64,000 nt of DNA from Caloramator sp. (GCA_026418935.1 JAOAAJ010000073.1:1-64000), one strand, 5' to 3'. Shown: positions 50,791 through 62,800, numbered from the stretch's first letter. Notes: generated by a model not told the origin, from the letters alone. Translations and numbers: made by a program.

Positions 50791-53163
50791 ATGAAGAAGT
50801 GGGTTATAAAAAAAGTAGAACAAGTTAACCAAAATCTTCACAAAAACAGAATAATAAGTGCTCTATTGAATTCAAGAGGGATAAGTCTACCTAAGGAGGC
50901 TCTTGATTTTTTAAACCCCAAAATAGAAAACCTTTTAAATCCATATCTTTTAAGGGATATGGATAGAGCAGTTGAAAGAATTGATTTAGCAATAAAAAAA
51001 AGAGAAAAGATTGTTATTTACGGAGATTATGATGTTGATGGTATTACAAGTACATCAATCTTGATGAGAGCCTTTAGAAAATTAGGTGTGGATGTTTCCT
51101 TTTATATTCCTGATAGATTAAATGAAGGATATGGTATTAATAAAGATGCAATAGATTATATTAAACAGCTTGCAACTGATTTAATTATAACTGTTGATTG
51201 TGGTATTACAGCTGTTGAAGAAGTAGAGTATGTAAAACAACTTGGAATGGATATTATTATAACAGACCACCATGAATGTAAAGAAGTAATTCCAGATACT
51301 TATGTAATAAATCCTAAAAGGCAAGATTGTACATATCCAAATAAAAATTTAGCTGGATGTGGAGTAGCCTTTAAATTGGTTCAAGCACTTTGGATGAAGT
51401 ATAATTTATCAGGGTTTGAAGAGTTATTAGATTTATGTGCAATAGGAACAATTGCAGATATTGTTGAAATAACAGGAGAAAACAGAATTATTGTAAGTCA
51501 AGGGATAAAAAAGCTTCAACATAGCGAAAAGTGTGGGATAAAGGCGTTAAAAAGTGTAGCAGGTATAAGTGACGTTACATCCTATGGTATTGCATTTCAA
51601 ATTGCACCAAGAATAAACGCAGTTGGAAGATTAAGTGATGCAAGGATTGCAGTTGAATTGTTTACAACAACTGATGAAGATAAGGCAATGCAGATTGCTA
51701 AATACCTTGACCAGGAAAATAGAAGCCGTCAAAAGATAGAGGAAGAAATATTAAATGAATCCCTTATAATGATACAAAACAAATTTGATTTAACTAAAGA
51801 TAGAGTAATAGTTCTATCATCTCCCTTTTGGCATGTTGGTGTAGTAGGAATAGTTGCCTCAAGGTTAGTGGAACGTTTTCATAGACCAGTAATTCTTCTT
51901 TGTGAAGACAAAGAAGGAATGTGTAAAGGTTCAGGTAGAAGTATCGAGGGATTTAATCTATTTGAAAATCTTTTAAAGTGTGATGATATATTAGTTAAGT
52001 TTGGAGGACACGAACTGGCTGCTGGCTTAACAGTAGAAAAGTCTAAAATTGATGAGCTAATTAGAAGACTGAATGAATATGCAAAAGAAATGGATGTTGA
52101 AATGTTTTTGCCTAAATTATATATAGATTTAGAGATGTCCACAGAAGATATAACTTTTGAAACAGCAGAGGAAATTAAAAAATTAGAACCCTATGGATTT
52201 GGGAACCCATCCCCAATATTTTATATGGAAAACTTGAAGGTTGTTTCAAAAAGAGCAGTTGGAAGTAACAACAAACATTTAAAGCTTCTTTTAGATAAAG
52301 ATAATATGACTTATGATGGTGTATATTTTAATGGATATGAAGAGCTAAAGGATAAAGAATGGGATAATATTGATGTAGTATTTAATCTAGATATAAATGA
52401 GTGGAATAATACAAGAAATTTGCAATTATTAATTAAAGCAGTTAGACCTCATTTTAAATGGGTTTCAGAGTATTTTAAAAGCAATTATTATAGATATTTA
52501 AAATTCATTGATAATAATATACTATCTTCTTCTAATATAGATAGTATCAATTTTATCCCTAAAAATGAAAATTTCTTAAAGGAGTTTGTTTATTTTAAAA
52601 AGGGATATATTCTTGTTTCTTCAAAAAAATCCTTAGATGAATTAAAATATTTTATAGATTTTTATAAGGTTAATTTTTCTAAAAATGATGGTTTTGATGC
52701 ACAAATTATAGTATGTCCAAATGTAGATGAAATTGACTTTATGAATTCAGAAGTGCTTATATATGATTTCTTGCCAGGTATATATGAATATGAAAGAGTT
52801 TTAAACAGTGCAAAGAAAGTATATAATTTTTATGAAGAGGAAACACTTGTTTTAATAGATGATTTTTTTGAAGATATTAAAATTAATAAGGAAATTTTAT
52901 TTAAGGTTTATAGTGATCTGTTATATAATGAGATTGTAGGTACAGTTGATGAGCTTGCTATTAAATACAATATAAATCCTTATCAGATGTATAAAATTAT
53001 ATTAGCTTTAAAAAACAGTGAGGTTGCAAAGGTTTTTATAAAAAATGATTTATTAAAATTAGTCAAATTCAAATCCAATTTTAAATCTATTGTGGTTGAA
53101 GATTATAATAAAAAAATTGAGGGTTTAAAAAACCTATTCAATAAAGTTAAATGGGAGGTATAA
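50791..53163 (+). CDS. recJ: Single-stranded-DNA-specific exonuclease RecJ
   Basis: [34 protein letters not shown]. Confidence 0.96.
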   Translation: MKKWVIKKVEQVNQNLHKNRIISALLNSRGISLPKEALDFLNPKIENLLNPYLLRDMDRAVERIDLAIKKREKIVIYGDYDVDGITSTSILMRAFRKLGVDVSFYIPDRLNEGYGINKDAIDYIKQLATDLIITVDCGITAVEEVEYVKQLGMDIIITDHHECKEVIPDTYVINPKRQDCTYPNKNLAGCGVAFKLVQALWMKYNLSGFEELLDLCAIGTIADIVEITGENRIIVSQGIKKLQHSEKCGIKALKSVAGISDVTSYGIAFQIAPRINAVGRLSDARIAVELFTTTDEDKAMQIAKYLDQENRSRQKIEEEILNESLIMIQNKFDLTKDRVIVLSSPFWHVGVVGIVASRLVERFHRPVILLCEDKEGMCKGSGRSIEGFNLFENLLKCDDILVKFGGHELAAGLTVEKSKIDELIRRLNEYAKEMDVEMFLPKLYIDLEMSTEDITFETAEEIKKLEPYGFGNPSPIFYMENLKVVSKRAVGSNNKHLKLLLDKDNMTYDGVYFNGYEELKDKEWDNIDVVFNLDINEWNNTRNLQLLIKAVRPHFKWVSEYFKSNYYRYLKFIDNNILSSSNIDSINFIPKNENFLKEFVYFKKGYILVSSKKSLDELKYFIDFYKVNFSKNDGFDAQIIVCPNVDEIDFMNSEVLIYDFLPGIYEYERVLNSAKKVYNFYEEETLVLIDDFFEDIKINKEILFKVYSDLLYNEIVGTVDELAIKYNINPYQMYKIILALKNSEVAKVFIKNDLLKLVKFKSNFKSIVVEDYNKKIEGLKNLFNKVKWEV

Positions 53164-53165
53164 AA

Positions 53166-53684
53166 ATGAATTTAGTTGAAAAAATAAGAATAATAGAAGA
53201 TTTTCCAAAGAAAGGTATAAGCTTCAAAGATGTTACAACACTATTAAAAGATGGAGAAGCTTTCAAATTTGCTGTAGATAAGATGATCCAATATGCAAAG
53301 GATAAGAATATAGATTTAGTTGTTGGACCAGAAGCAAGAGGATTTGTATTTGGAACTCCAGTTGCATATGGATTAGGGGTTGGCTTTGTTCCTGTAAGAA
53401 AGCCTGGTAAGTTACCAGCTGATACTCTAAAGTATGAGTATGATTTAGAGTATGGAAGTGATTGTCTTGAAATACATAAGGACGCGATAAAGCCAGGACA
53501 AAGGGTTCTAATCGTTGATGATTTACTTGCAACAGGTGGAACAATTGCTTCAGTAGCAAATTTAGTAGAACAACTTGGCGGAGAAGTAGTAGGAATGTGC
53601 TTCCTTATAGAATTAACTGGATTAAACGGTAGAGAAAAACTTGCTAAGTATAATGTTGAGTCACTCATAAAGTATGAATTTTAA
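53166..53684 (+). CDS. apt: Adenine phosphoribosyltransferase
   Basis: [44 protein letters not shown]. Confidence 0.97.
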   Translation: MNLVEKIRIIEDFPKKGISFKDVTTLLKDGEAFKFAVDKMIQYAKDKNIDLVVGPEARGFVFGTPVAYGLGVGFVPVRKPGKLPADTLKYEYDLEYGSDCLEIHKDAIKPGQRVLIVDDLLATGGTIASVANLVEQLGGEVVGMCFLIELTGLNGREKLAKYNVESLIKYEF

Positions 53685-53738
53685 TGTCGAAAAAAATTGC
53701 AATTAAATTAAAATTGATATATAATTAATAAAAATAGT

Positions 53739-53762
53739 ATGGCTGGTATTGATACCAGCCAT
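53739..53762. repeat. Perfect palindrome upstream of relA
   Basis: ATGGCTGGTAT-tg-ATACCAGCCAT, no T-run. Confidence 0.7.
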
Positions 53763-53792
53763 ATATTATAAACAAGAGAAGTGAGGGCGGCT

Positions 53793-55964
53793 ATGCTTGA
53801 TGTAATTATTGATAAAATAAAAAAACAAAAGTTAGATGTTGATATAGATTTAATAAAGCGTGCTTATGAACTTGCTGAAAAGGCACATAAGGATCAATTT
53901 AGAGAGTCAGGTGAGCCTTATTTAATGCATCCAGTGGAAGTTGCATTAATTACTATAGAACTTGGGCTTGATACTGATACTATTTGTGCTGCTCTTTTAC
54001 ATGATGTGGTTGAGGATACAGAATATACATATGAAGATATCAAAAATATGTTTAATCCACAGATTGCCTTTTTAGTTGAAGGTGTTACTAAACTTGGTAA
54101 AATTGAATATAAATCAAAGGAAGAACAACAGGCAGAAAACATTAGAAAGATGCTTGTTGCTATGGCAAGTGATGTTAGAGTAATTTTAATTAAACTTGCA
54201 GATAGGCTCCATAATATGAGAACGTTAAAATACCTACCACCACATAAACAAAAGGAGAAGGCCCAAGAGACCTTAGACATATTTGCACCTTTAGCCCATA
54301 GATTAGGTATTTCTAAGATTAAATGGGAACTTGAAGATTTATGTTTGAGGTATTTAAAACCAGATGAATATTATGATTTGGTTAATAAAGTACAGAAAAA
54401 AAGAGTTGAACGTGAAAAAGAATTAAATGAAATTATAGAAATATTAAAAAGCAAGTTATCACAATCAGGAATTATAGCAGATATAGAGGGACGCCCAAAA
54501 CATTTTTATAGTATCTATAGAAAGATGGTATTTAAAAATAAAACATTTGACCAAATATTTGACCTATTGGCAATAAGAGTTATTGTTGATACAGTTAGGG
54601 ATTGTTATGCTGCTCTTGGCATTGTCCATACATTATGGAAACCTATACCAGGTAGATTTAAAGACTACATTGCAATGCCAAAGCCTAATATGTATCAATC
54701 CCTTCATACAACTGTTATAGGACCAGGCGGTCAACCCTTTGAAATACAAATAAGGACTTGGGAAATGCATAGAACTGCAGAATATGGTATTGCAGCCCAT
54801 TGGAAATATAAAGAGGGAATTACCAGTGATGATTTAGGAGATAGATTAAAATGGTTAAGAGAAATTATTGAATTCCAAAAGCAGACAAGTGATGCCAAGG
54901 AGTTTATGGAAACTGTAAAAATAGATTTGTTTTCTGATGAGGTGTTTGTATTTACACCAAAAGGAACAGTTATTGATTTACCAATAGATTCTACGCCCAT
55001 CGATTTTGCCTACAGAATTCATACTGATATAGGTAATAAATGTGTTGGTGCAAAAGTAAATGGCAAAATGGTACCCCTTGATTATAAATTAAAGACAGGG
55101 GACATTGTAGAAATAATTACATCAAGTACATCTAAGGGACCAAGTAGAGATTGGCTAAATATAGCAAAAAGTTCACAGGCTAAAAGTAAAATAAAACAGT
55201 ATTTTAAGAGAATTTATAAAGAAGAAAATATAGAAAAAGGTAAAGAGCTAATAGAAAAGGAACTTAGAAGACAAAAGATTCCATATTCCGATGCAATGAA
55301 GTCTGATGTAATAGATGTTGTTTTAAAAAGATTTAACTATGCACAAATAGATGATATCTACGCTACAATAGGAAGCGGTGCACTATCAGCTTCATTAGTT
55401 GTTGGAAAAATAAAAGAAGAATTATTTAAAGATAAGGAAAAAGAAGAAGTAAAAAACATTGCTGAAGTTGAACAGAAAAAATATACGCAAAGAGAAAGAA
55501 AACGCGAAGGTGTTAAGCAGGGAATTGAGGTAAAGGGTGAAAAGGATTTATTAGTTAGATTTGCAAAATGCTGTAATCCTGTTCCTGGCGATGAAATAAT
55601 AGGATTTATAACTAAGGGTAGAGGCGTTTCCATTCATAGAAAGGATTGTACAAACTTCAAACATCTATCAGAAGTTGAACCCGAAAGAGTTATTGAAGCA
55701 AGGTGGACTGGAGAACATACATCTTCCTTTGTAGCAGATATACAAATAGAAGCAACGGATAGAACAGGCCTTCTTGCAGATATAACAAACACAATAGTTA
55801 ATGCAAAGGTTTCAGTGAAAGCAATTAATGCAAGAACAAATAGAAAAAATACAGCGACAATACACCTATCTTTGGAAGTATTAAATACAGAACAGTTAGA
55901 AAAGATTATGAGGGATTTTAGAAAATTGACTGGTGTTATAGATGTATATAGAAACAGAAATTAG
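53793..55964 (+). CDS. RelA/SpoT bifunctional (p)ppGpp synthetase/hydrolase
   Basis: HD hydrolase [11 protein letters not shown]; synthetase [24 protein letters not shown] and ACT domains. Confidence 0.97.
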   Translation: MLDVIIDKIKKQKLDVDIDLIKRAYELAEKAHKDQFRESGEPYLMHPVEVALITIELGLDTDTICAALLHDVVEDTEYTYEDIKNMFNPQIAFLVEGVTKLGKIEYKSKEEQQAENIRKMLVAMASDVRVILIKLADRLHNMRTLKYLPPHKQKEKAQETLDIFAPLAHRLGISKIKWELEDLCLRYLKPDEYYDLVNKVQKKRVEREKELNEIIEILKSKLSQSGIIADIEGRPKHFYSIYRKMVFKNKTFDQIFDLLAIRVIVDTVRDCYAALGIVHTLWKPIPGRFKDYIAMPKPNMYQSLHTTVIGPGGQPFEIQIRTWEMHRTAEYGIAAHWKYKEGITSDDLGDRLKWLREIIEFQKQTSDAKEFMETVKIDLFSDEVFVFTPKGTVIDLPIDSTPIDFAYRIHTDIGNKCVGAKVNGKMVPLDYKLKTGDIVEIITSSTSKGPSRDWLNIAKSSQAKSKIKQYFKRIYKEENIEKGKELIEKELRRQKIPYSDAMKSDVIDVVLKRFNYAQIDDIYATIGSGALSASLVVGKIKEELFKDKEKEEVKNIAEVEQKKYTQRERKREGVKQGIEVKGEKDLLVRFAKCCNPVPGDEIIGFITKGRGVSIHRKDCTNFKHLSEVEPERVIEARWTGEHTSSFVADIQIEATDRTGLLADITNTIVNAKVSVKAINARTNRKNTATIHLSLEVLNTEQLEKIMRDFRKLTGVIDVYRNRN

Positions 55965-55974
55965 GGGTGATTTT

Positions 55975-56424
55975 ATGAGAGCTGTTGTCCAAAGAGTAAA
56001 TAATGCAAGTGTTGAGGTAGAGGGAAATATAGTAGGAAGTATTGAAAAGGGTATATTGGTATTATTAGGAGTAGAAGAAATGGATACAGAAGAGGACATA
56101 AAATATTTAGCAGAGAAGGTATGTAACTTAAGAATATTTGATGACGAAGAAGGAAAAATGAATTTATCACTAATTGATGTTGCTGGAGAGCTTTTGGTTG
56201 TTTCACAATTTACACTTTATGGTGATTGCAGAAAGGGTAGAAGGCCCAATTATATGATGGCTGCAAAGCCAGATTATGCTGAAAAGATGTATTTAAGTTT
56301 TGTAGAAGAATGTAAAAAATATATAAAAAAAGTTGAAAAAGGGCAATTTCAAGCATATATGAAGGTAAAGCTTGAAAATGATGGACCAGTTACATTACTT
56401 TTAGACAGCAAGAAAAACTTTTAG
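55975..56424 (+). CDS. dtd: D-aminoacyl-tRNA deacylase
   Basis: [35 protein letters not shown]. Confidence 0.97.
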   Translation: MRAVVQRVNNASVEVEGNIVGSIEKGILVLLGVEEMDTEEDIKYLAEKVCNLRIFDDEEGKMNLSLIDVAGELLVVSQFTLYGDCRKGRRPNYMMAAKPDYAEKMYLSFVEECKKYIKKVEKGQFQAYMKVKLENDGPVTLLLDSKKNF

Positions 56425-56435
56425 GAGTGATTAGA

Positions 56436-57053
56436 ATGATAGTTAAAACATATGAAATGGGATATTTTCAGACTAATTGCTATTTAGTTATAGATGATGA
56501 AACAAATGAAGCATTTTGCGTAGACCCAGGTGGAGATACAACGGAACTTATTGAAGATATAAAATCTATGAACTTTAATTTAAAATATATAATATTGACT
56601 CACGGACATGCAGACCACATAGCAGGAGTAAAAAAATTGAAGGATGAAACAGGCGCTTTAGTAGTTGCCAACAAAAAGGATTCTTATTTAATAAATGGTG
56701 GGACTATAGAGTTAATACCTATATATTCAAATATGAAGCTTTTTGATGTTGATTTATATGTTAATCAACAAGATGTTTTAAAGGTTGGAAATTTAGAACT
56801 TAAAATATTAGAGACACCAGGACATACGCCAGGAGGTATCTCAATATTAGTAGGTGATTCGGTATTTACAGGAGATGCTCTATTTAGAGGTTCAATAGGA
56901 AGAACTGATTTCCCAAATGGGGATAGAGAAGAGCTAATAAATTCAATTAAACAAAATCTTTTGGTTTTAGATGATAAGATAAAGGTATATCCAGGACATG
57001 GAATATATACAACTATTGGACTTGAAAAAAGATTTAATTCTTTTTTAAAATAA
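56436..57053 (+). CDS. MBL fold metallo-hydrolase
   Basis: LTHGHADHIAGVKKL; TPGHTPGGISILV; YPGHG. Confidence 0.95.
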   Translation: MIVKTYEMGYFQTNCYLVIDDETNEAFCVDPGGDTTELIEDIKSMNFNLKYIILTHGHADHIAGVKKLKDETGALVVANKKDSYLINGGTIELIPIYSNMKLFDVDLYVNQQDVLKVGNLELKILETPGHTPGGISILVGDSVFTGDALFRGSIGRTDFPNGDREELINSIKQNLLVLDDKIKVYPGHGIYTTIGLEKRFNSFLK

Positions 57054-57115
57054 TTTGAATATATGGACATCAAAGTGGGAACAATGTATTTGAATTTATA
57101 AAAGGAGAGGTTAAT

Positions 57116-57298
57116 ATGAAAAAAAAGAGAACAAATGGTTATTCAGAATCTTATGTTAACCCACTTGATGAATTAGACTATGAAAGATATTCAGAAATGA
57201 TGGAAAATGGCTATACTGATAAAGATATAGCAAAAGAGCTCAAGGTTAGTGAGAATTTTGTAAAAAGATTAAGGCAGGAGACAAAAAAGTATTTGTAG
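57116..57298 (+). CDS. Small HTH-like protein (60 aa)
   Basis: YSEMMENGYTDKDIAKELKVSENFVKRLRQET; SD AAAGGAGAGG; abuts hemZ. Confidence 0.7.
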   Translation: MKKKRTNGYSESYVNPLDELDYERYSEMMENGYTDKDIAKELKVSENFVKRLRQETKKYL

Positions 57299-57307
57299 GT
57301 GTATAGG

Positions 57308-58723
57308 ATGGCAAGAGTAGGACTTATAGGACATGATTTTAGATATGAAGTATTTCAGATACTAAATCTTTTTTACGAAAAGGAAGAAATACAATTTTCT
57401 AAGGATAATTATGATATAGAAAGTATTTTAAATGAAGAGCAGGTCTTGTTTAAAATAGGTGAAATAACAGAAAAAGAATATGTTGATAAAAATGACATTA
57501 AGTCAATAAAAAATTCTTTAAAAAGAACTGCTCTTAAGGCACTTAGTAAATATTTTAATAAAAATATTCCCTGGGGAATATTGGTTGGAATAAGACCAAC
57601 TAAAATAGTACATGAACTCAAAAAAAGAGGAGACAGTTTAGCAGAAATAAAAAAACATTTAATAGATTATTACCTTTTAAATGAGGACAAGGCTAATTTA
57701 ACAATAGAAGTTGCAGAGAATGAATCTAAATTCTTGAGCGTAGTACAAAATAAAGTAAGCCTTTATGTTGGTATTCCCTTTTGCCCAACAAGATGTGTCT
57801 ACTGCTCCTTTGCATCAAATTCAATATATAGTAACGAAAAATTAGTAGAGACCTATGTTGATACACTTCTAAAGGAGTTTGATTCTATTTTAAGATATCT
57901 AAAGAGTCATAATATATCAATAGATACTTTATACTTCGGTGGAGGTACACCCTCATCTTTAAGTGCTGAACAAATAGATAGGTTACTTAACAGAGTTTCA
58001 AGTTATGTAAACCTTAATTCATTAAGAGAATTTACCTTTGAAGCAGGAAGACCAGATTCAATTGATGAAAATAAATTAAAGCTACTTAAGGACTATGGTG
58101 TAACAAGAATTAGTATAAATCCACAGACAATGAATGAGGAGACATTAGTTAAAATAGGACGAAGACACTCAACCAAAGATATAATTGACAAATTTAATTT
58201 GGCTCGAGAGATTGGTTTTGACAATATTAATATGGATATAATAGTTGGGCTTCCTGATGAGAATTTAGGTTCAATAAATAAAACTATGGAAGCGCTTAAA
58301 AAGCTTTCTCCAGAAAGTATTACAATACATACAATGGCAATAAAAAGAGCTTCAATACTAAATGAGATAGAGTATAAAAATAAAACAGATAATATAGTTT
58401 CAATGTACAACTATGCTGCTAATTGTTGTAGAGATATGGGTATGATTCCATATTATATGTATAGACAAAAAAATATGGTAAGTCCATTAGAGAATGTTGG
58501 ATATAGTAAAAGAGGTAAAGAGTGTATTTATAATATACAAATGATTGCAGAGAATATTTCAATAGTATCTTTAGGTGCAGATGCAATTACAAAAATTGTT
58601 TATAATGAAGAAAATAGAATAGAAAGAGTTGCTAATGTAAAGGATGTCAGGGAGTATATAAATAGAATTGATGAGATGGTACAGAAAAAGATAGAGGCTT
58701 TAGATGATGTGTTTGCAAAATAG
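57308..58723 (+). CDS. hemZ: Coproporphyrinogen dehydrogenase HemZ-like radical SAM protein
   Basis: YVGIPFCPTRCVYCSFASNS; LYFGGGTPSSLS; ISINPQTMNEETL. Confidence 0.92.
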   Translation: MARVGLIGHDFRYEVFQILNLFYEKEEIQFSKDNYDIESILNEEQVLFKIGEITEKEYVDKNDIKSIKNSLKRTALKALSKYFNKNIPWGILVGIRPTKIVHELKKRGDSLAEIKKHLIDYYLLNEDKANLTIEVAENESKFLSVVQNKVSLYVGIPFCPTRCVYCSFASNSIYSNEKLVETYVDTLLKEFDSILRYLKSHNISIDTLYFGGGTPSSLSAEQIDRLLNRVSSYVNLNSLREFTFEAGRPDSIDENKLKLLKDYGVTRISINPQTMNEETLVKIGRRHSTKDIIDKFNLAREIGFDNINMDIIVGLPDENLGSINKTMEALKKLSPESITIHTMAIKRASILNEIEYKNKTDNIVSMYNYAANCCRDMGMIPYYMYRQKNMVSPLENVGYSKRGKECIYNIQMIAENISIVSLGADAITKIVYNEENRIERVANVKDVREYINRIDEMVQKKIEALDDVFAK

Positions 58724-58760
58724 AGGTAAGGAACTCAATAGAGTTCCTTACCTCTATTTG
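58716..58760. terminator. Strong bidirectional terminator (20-bp stem)
   Basis: CAAATAGAGGTAAGGAACTC-aata-GAGTTCCTTACCTCTATTTG. Confidence 0.85.
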
Positions 58761-59508
58761 ATATAAGGTATATAATTGAAATCAAAATTCCAATTACGCT
58801 GATTATCTGTGCAGTTCTAAAGGGCCCTATCATAAGACTATCAGTTCTTAAGGCTTCTATAAAAAATCTACCAATAGAATATAAAAGAATGTATATGAAA
58901 AATATTTTTCCACGTTTAGTTATAATATATCTTATTATAAACATTAAAAATATGAACGTAATAAGATTCCAGATAGATTCATAAAGAAAAGTTGGATGAT
59001 AGTATTTTCCATCTATAAACATTCCTCTTTGTATAAATTCAGGAAATTTGCTTATAAACTCTTTAGATACTTCACCTCCGTGGGCTTCTTGATTAAAAAA
59101 GTTTCCCCATCTACCTATTGACTGTGCAAGAACTATTGAAGGTGCAGCTAAATCAAGATAGGTTAATAGGTTTATTCTTCTCCTTTTAGAGTATATGTAG
59201 GCAGCAAGTATACCAAATATTATTCCACCGTGGATAGCAAGTCCACCTTGTCTTATGTTTAAAACATCTATTGGATTATGTAGATAAAGTTTATAATTAA
59301 ATATTACATAGTATAAACGTGCACCAATTATTCCAAAGGGCAGTGAAATTAAAGCACAGTCGATAAATTTGTCATAATCAACATTTAAAAATTTAGAATT
59401 AATTTTAGCAATAATGAGTGCAACAAGCATACCAGTTGCTATTAAAATTCCGTACCACCTTATTGCTATTCCAAACAGATTGAAGGCTATAGGATTCAAT
59501 TGCATCAC
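58735..59508 (-). CDS. lgt: Prolipoprotein diacylglyceryl transferase
   Basis: [41 protein letters not shown]. Confidence 0.97.
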   Translation of the reverse strand: MMQLNPIAFNLFGIAIRWYGILIATGMLVALIIAKINSKFLNVDYDKFIDCALISLPFGIIGARLYYVIFNYKLYLHNPIDVLNIRQGGLAIHGGIIFGILAAYIYSKRRRINLLTYLDLAAPSIVLAQSIGRWGNFFNQEAHGGEVSKEFISKFPEFIQRGMFIDGKYYHPTFLYESIWNLITFIFLMFIIRYIITKRGKIFFIYILLYSIGRFFIEALRTDSLMIGPFRTAQIISVIGILISIIYLISNRGKELY

Positions 59509-59652
59509 TCCTTTTTGATGATAATTTTATTTTAACATATAATTTTAAAAAAAGAATAATAATTTTATAAGGATTAATTGACTATAAATTCTTAGTTAGT
59601 TTACATATTTAACCAGATAATCTATAATAAGAAGTAGAATGGAGGTGATAGT

Positions 59653-59784
59653 ATGAGAACTTTTTTATTTTATTTATGGTTAGCACTAATAATATTAGGT
59701 GTTTATGTTGCTATTCTTTCAATTAAGTTTTTGATAAGAGCAATAGAGGCATTAGATATTTACATAAGAAAAAACAAAGAATAA
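59653..59784 (+). CDS. Small single-TM protein (43 aa)
   Basis: MRTFLFYLWLALIILGVYVAILSIKFLIRAIEALDIYIRKNKE; SD TGGAGGTGATAGT; below ORF-track cutoff. Confidence 0.65.
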   Translation: MRTFLFYLWLALIILGVYVAILSIKFLIRAIEALDIYIRKNKE

Positions 59785-59892
59785 TAGAAAATATCAAAGG
59801 ATTACCAATACAATTTTTTACGGTGCTAATAAAAATATATTTATATTATTTAACTGATTTTTTATAAAATAGTTAATTAAAGGGATGGTATT

Positions 59893-61197
59893 ATGGATAT
59901 AGTTATAGTAATCTTATTAATTGTAATAATTGTATTGCAGATATTAGTCATCTTAAAACAAAAGAACACCTTAGATATAGAAAAGCCTTTAAGAAATTTA
60001 TCACAAACTTTAGAGGATAGAATAAATAATACTATTAAGGATGAAATGGGAAGAAATAGGGAAGAATTAAATAAAAATTCAAGCCAAAATAGAATGGAGA
60101 TATCACAAAGCATCAAAGGCTTGACAGATAGTTTGAATACGCAAATAACAAACATAGGAAATATGCAAAATAAGCAGCTTGAAGTTGTAAGTAATCAACT
60201 GATCGAATTTTTAAAGAAAAATCAAGATGGGCTTGATAAAATAAGGCAAAGTGTAGAGGAAAAGCTAACACAAATTCAAAATGATAATAATAAAAAACTT
60301 GAGGAAATGAGGCAAACTGTAGATGAAAAGCTTCATTCAACTTTGGAAAATAGGTTATCTCAATCCTTTCAAAATATAAGTGAAAGGCTTGAGGCACTTT
60401 ATAAACAACTTGGTGAAATACAAAGTTTAACAACGGGTGTAAATGATCTAAAGAGAGCTCTTACTAATGTAAAAGTTAGAGGTATATGGGGAGAAGTTCA
60501 ACTTGCGAATATAATATCTGATATACTTACAAAGGAACAGTATGAAGAAAATGTTGCTATTAAAAAGGGTAGCTTAGATAGAGTAGAATTTGCTGTTAAA
60601 CTTCCAGGTAAGGAGGATTTAAATAGATGTGTCTATCTTCCAATAGATGCCAAGTTTCCTCAGGAGGACTATCAAAGGCTTCTTGATGCACAGGAGGAGG
60701 GTAATAAGGAAGGTGTAGACTTGGCAAGAAAACAATTACAAAATAGAATTAGACAGGAGGCAAAAAGTATTTTTGAAAAATATATAGACCCACCAAATAC
60801 TACAGACTTTGCAATAATGTTTTTACCTACAGAGAGCTTATTTGCAGAGGTTATTAGAGATGTAGGATTGATTGAAACATTGCAGAGGGACTATAAGGTT
60901 ATAGTAACAGGTCCAACAACAATATCTGCACTTTTAAATAGTCTTCAAATGGGATTTAGAACGCTTGCAATAGAAAAAAGGTCAAGTGAGGTTTGGGCAC
61001 TTCTTGGTGCTGTTAAAACAGAGTTTACTAAGTTTGGAGAAATATTAGAAAAGACACAGAAAAAATTACAGGAGGCAAGTAATACAATAGAAACAGCAGC
61101 AAAGAAAACAAAGACTATTGAAAAGAAACTAAAATCGGTTCAGGAACTTCCTGTTGAAGAGAGTGAAAGAATTTTAATAGAGGAAGAGGATAAATAG
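59893..61197 (+). CDS. rmuC: DNA recombination protein RmuC
   Basis: Coiled-coil N-terminus; VRGIWGEVQLANIISDIL; LPIDAKFPQEDYQRLLDA. Confidence 0.95.
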   Translation: MDIVIVILLIVIIVLQILVILKQKNTLDIEKPLRNLSQTLEDRINNTIKDEMGRNREELNKNSSQNRMEISQSIKGLTDSLNTQITNIGNMQNKQLEVVSNQLIEFLKKNQDGLDKIRQSVEEKLTQIQNDNNKKLEEMRQTVDEKLHSTLENRLSQSFQNISERLEALYKQLGEIQSLTTGVNDLKRALTNVKVRGIWGEVQLANIISDILTKEQYEENVAIKKGSLDRVEFAVKLPGKEDLNRCVYLPIDAKFPQEDYQRLLDAQEEGNKEGVDLARKQLQNRIRQEAKSIFEKYIDPPNTTDFAIMFLPTESLFAEVIRDVGLIETLQRDYKVIVTGPTTISALLNSLQMGFRTLAIEKRSSEVWALLGAVKTEFTKFGEILEKTQKKLQEASNTIETAAKKTKTIEKKLKSVQELPVEESERILIEEEDK

Positions 61198-61290
61198 AAA
61201 GTTATTAAATTATAATAAAATAAAAGTATATTACTTGACAGCTTATATTTGTATTTGTATAATAAAGCTAAAATTTATATTTAAATACTA

Positions 61291-61510
61291 TGAAGGGGAA
61301 GAGTAGTTTCCAAACACTTTACAGGGAGAAACTGCCTTTGATTGAGAGCAGTTTTAAAGTTAAGGGAGATGAAGGACACCCTGGAGTTTGTACCTGAATT
61401 AAGTAGGGATACACGCATTCTGCGTTAAAGAATTAAGTGGGCTATGCCAATTAGGGTGGCACCGCGGGAATAATACCCGTCCCTTGCTTTAGGGACGGTT
61501 TCTTTTTTGA
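61291..61510 (+). promoter_or_regulatory. T-box leader of hisS-aspS
   Basis: AGGGTGGCACCGCGGG T-box sequence at 61453; terminator CCGTCCCT-tgcttt-AGGGACGG-TTTCTTTTTT; specifier region GGACACC at 61374. Confidence 0.95.
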
Positions 61511-61533
61511 TAGAAAGTTAAAGGAGGGATAAT

Positions 61534-62784
61534 ATGTTAATTACAAAGGCACCAAAGGGTACAAGAGACGTTTTACCAAAAGATGTTTATAAATGGCAGT
61601 ATATAGAGCAAAAGGTTAGAGAAGTTTGTTCTTATTTTGGATTTTCAGAAATAAGAACACCAACCTTTGAACATACAGAACTTGTTCAAAGAGGCGTTGG
61701 AGAAACAACAGACATATTTCAAAAGGAAATGTACACATTTTTGGATAAGGCAGGAAGAAGTATAACTCTAAAGCCAGAGGGAACAGCTCCTGCAGCAAGA
61801 GCCTTTTTAGAAAATGGTCTTTATTCAGAGGTTCAACCAACTAAACTTTTCTATATAACACCAGTATTTAGATATGAACAGGTACAAAAGGGAAGATTAA
61901 GAGAGCATCATCAGTTTGGTGTTGAACTATTTGGTTCAAGTGATGCTTCTGCAGATGCAGAAGTTATATCTCTTGCCTTTACATTTTTCAATAAGTTAGG
62001 ATTACAGGACTTAACTGTTAACATAAACAATATAGGATGCCCAAATTGTAGACCAAATTACAATAACGCTCTTAAGGAATATTTGAAGGAAAATTTTGAT
62101 AGTTTATGCCCAACCTGTAAAGAAAGATATGAAAGAAATCCTCTAAGAGTGCTTGATTGTAAGAATGATACTTGTAAAAAGATTGCTGAGGGAGCGCCAG
62201 TTGTAATCGATTATATTTGTGATGAATGTAAAACTCACTTTGAGGATTTAAAGTCAGAATTGGATGCATTAAATATTAATTATGTTGTTGACCCATACAT
62301 AGTTAGAGGATTAGATTACTATACAAAAACAGTTTTTGAAATAATATCAGAGGATATTGGAGCAAAGAGCACTGTATGTGGCGGTGGAAGATATGATAAT
62401 TTAATCGAAGAGATAGGTGGAACAAAAACACCAGCTGTTGGATTTGGACTTGGAATTGAAAGATTAATACTTATGCTTGAGTCAAAAGGAATTGAAATAC
62501 CAAGTAATAAACCTAAATTAATTTATATTGCAAGCTTAGGAGAGAGGGCAAAGAAGGCTTCATCAAAGATAGCCTTTGATTTAAGAAGAGAAAGTATAAG
62601 TGTTGAAAAGGATTTAATGAATAGAAGTTTAAAGGCACAAATGAAATATGCAAATAAGATAGGGGCAGATTATGTAATTATTATTGGAGATAATGAATTA
62701 GATAAAGGCATAGTTAAAATTAAAAATATGGCAAATGGAGAAGAAAAGGAAACATCTATTGAAGAAATTAAACTTAATTTATAA
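61534..62784 (+). CDS. hisS: Histidine--tRNA ligase
   Basis: APKGTRDVLPKDVYKWQYIEQ; FRYEQVQKGRLREHHQFGVE; VRGLDYYTKTVFEI. Confidence 0.98.
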   Translation: MLITKAPKGTRDVLPKDVYKWQYIEQKVREVCSYFGFSEIRTPTFEHTELVQRGVGETTDIFQKEMYTFLDKAGRSITLKPEGTAPAARAFLENGLYSEVQPTKLFYITPVFRYEQVQKGRLREHHQFGVELFGSSDASADAEVISLAFTFFNKLGLQDLTVNINNIGCPNCRPNYNNALKEYLKENFDSLCPTCKERYERNPLRVLDCKNDTCKKIAEGAPVVIDYICDECKTHFEDLKSELDALNINYVVDPYIVRGLDYYTKTVFEIISEDIGAKSTVCGGGRYDNLIEEIGGTKTPAVGFGLGIERLILMLESKGIEIPSNKPKLIYIASLGERAKKASSKIAFDLRRESISVEKDLMNRSLKAQMKYANKIGADYVIIIGDNELDKGIVKIKNMANGEEKETSIEEIKLNL

Positions 62785-62800
62785 TTGAGGAGGGTAAAAA

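Noticed and set aside
53147-53668. 173-aa minus-strand ORF
   Set aside because: Nearly coextensive with apt on the opposite strand; apt motifs are unambiguous.
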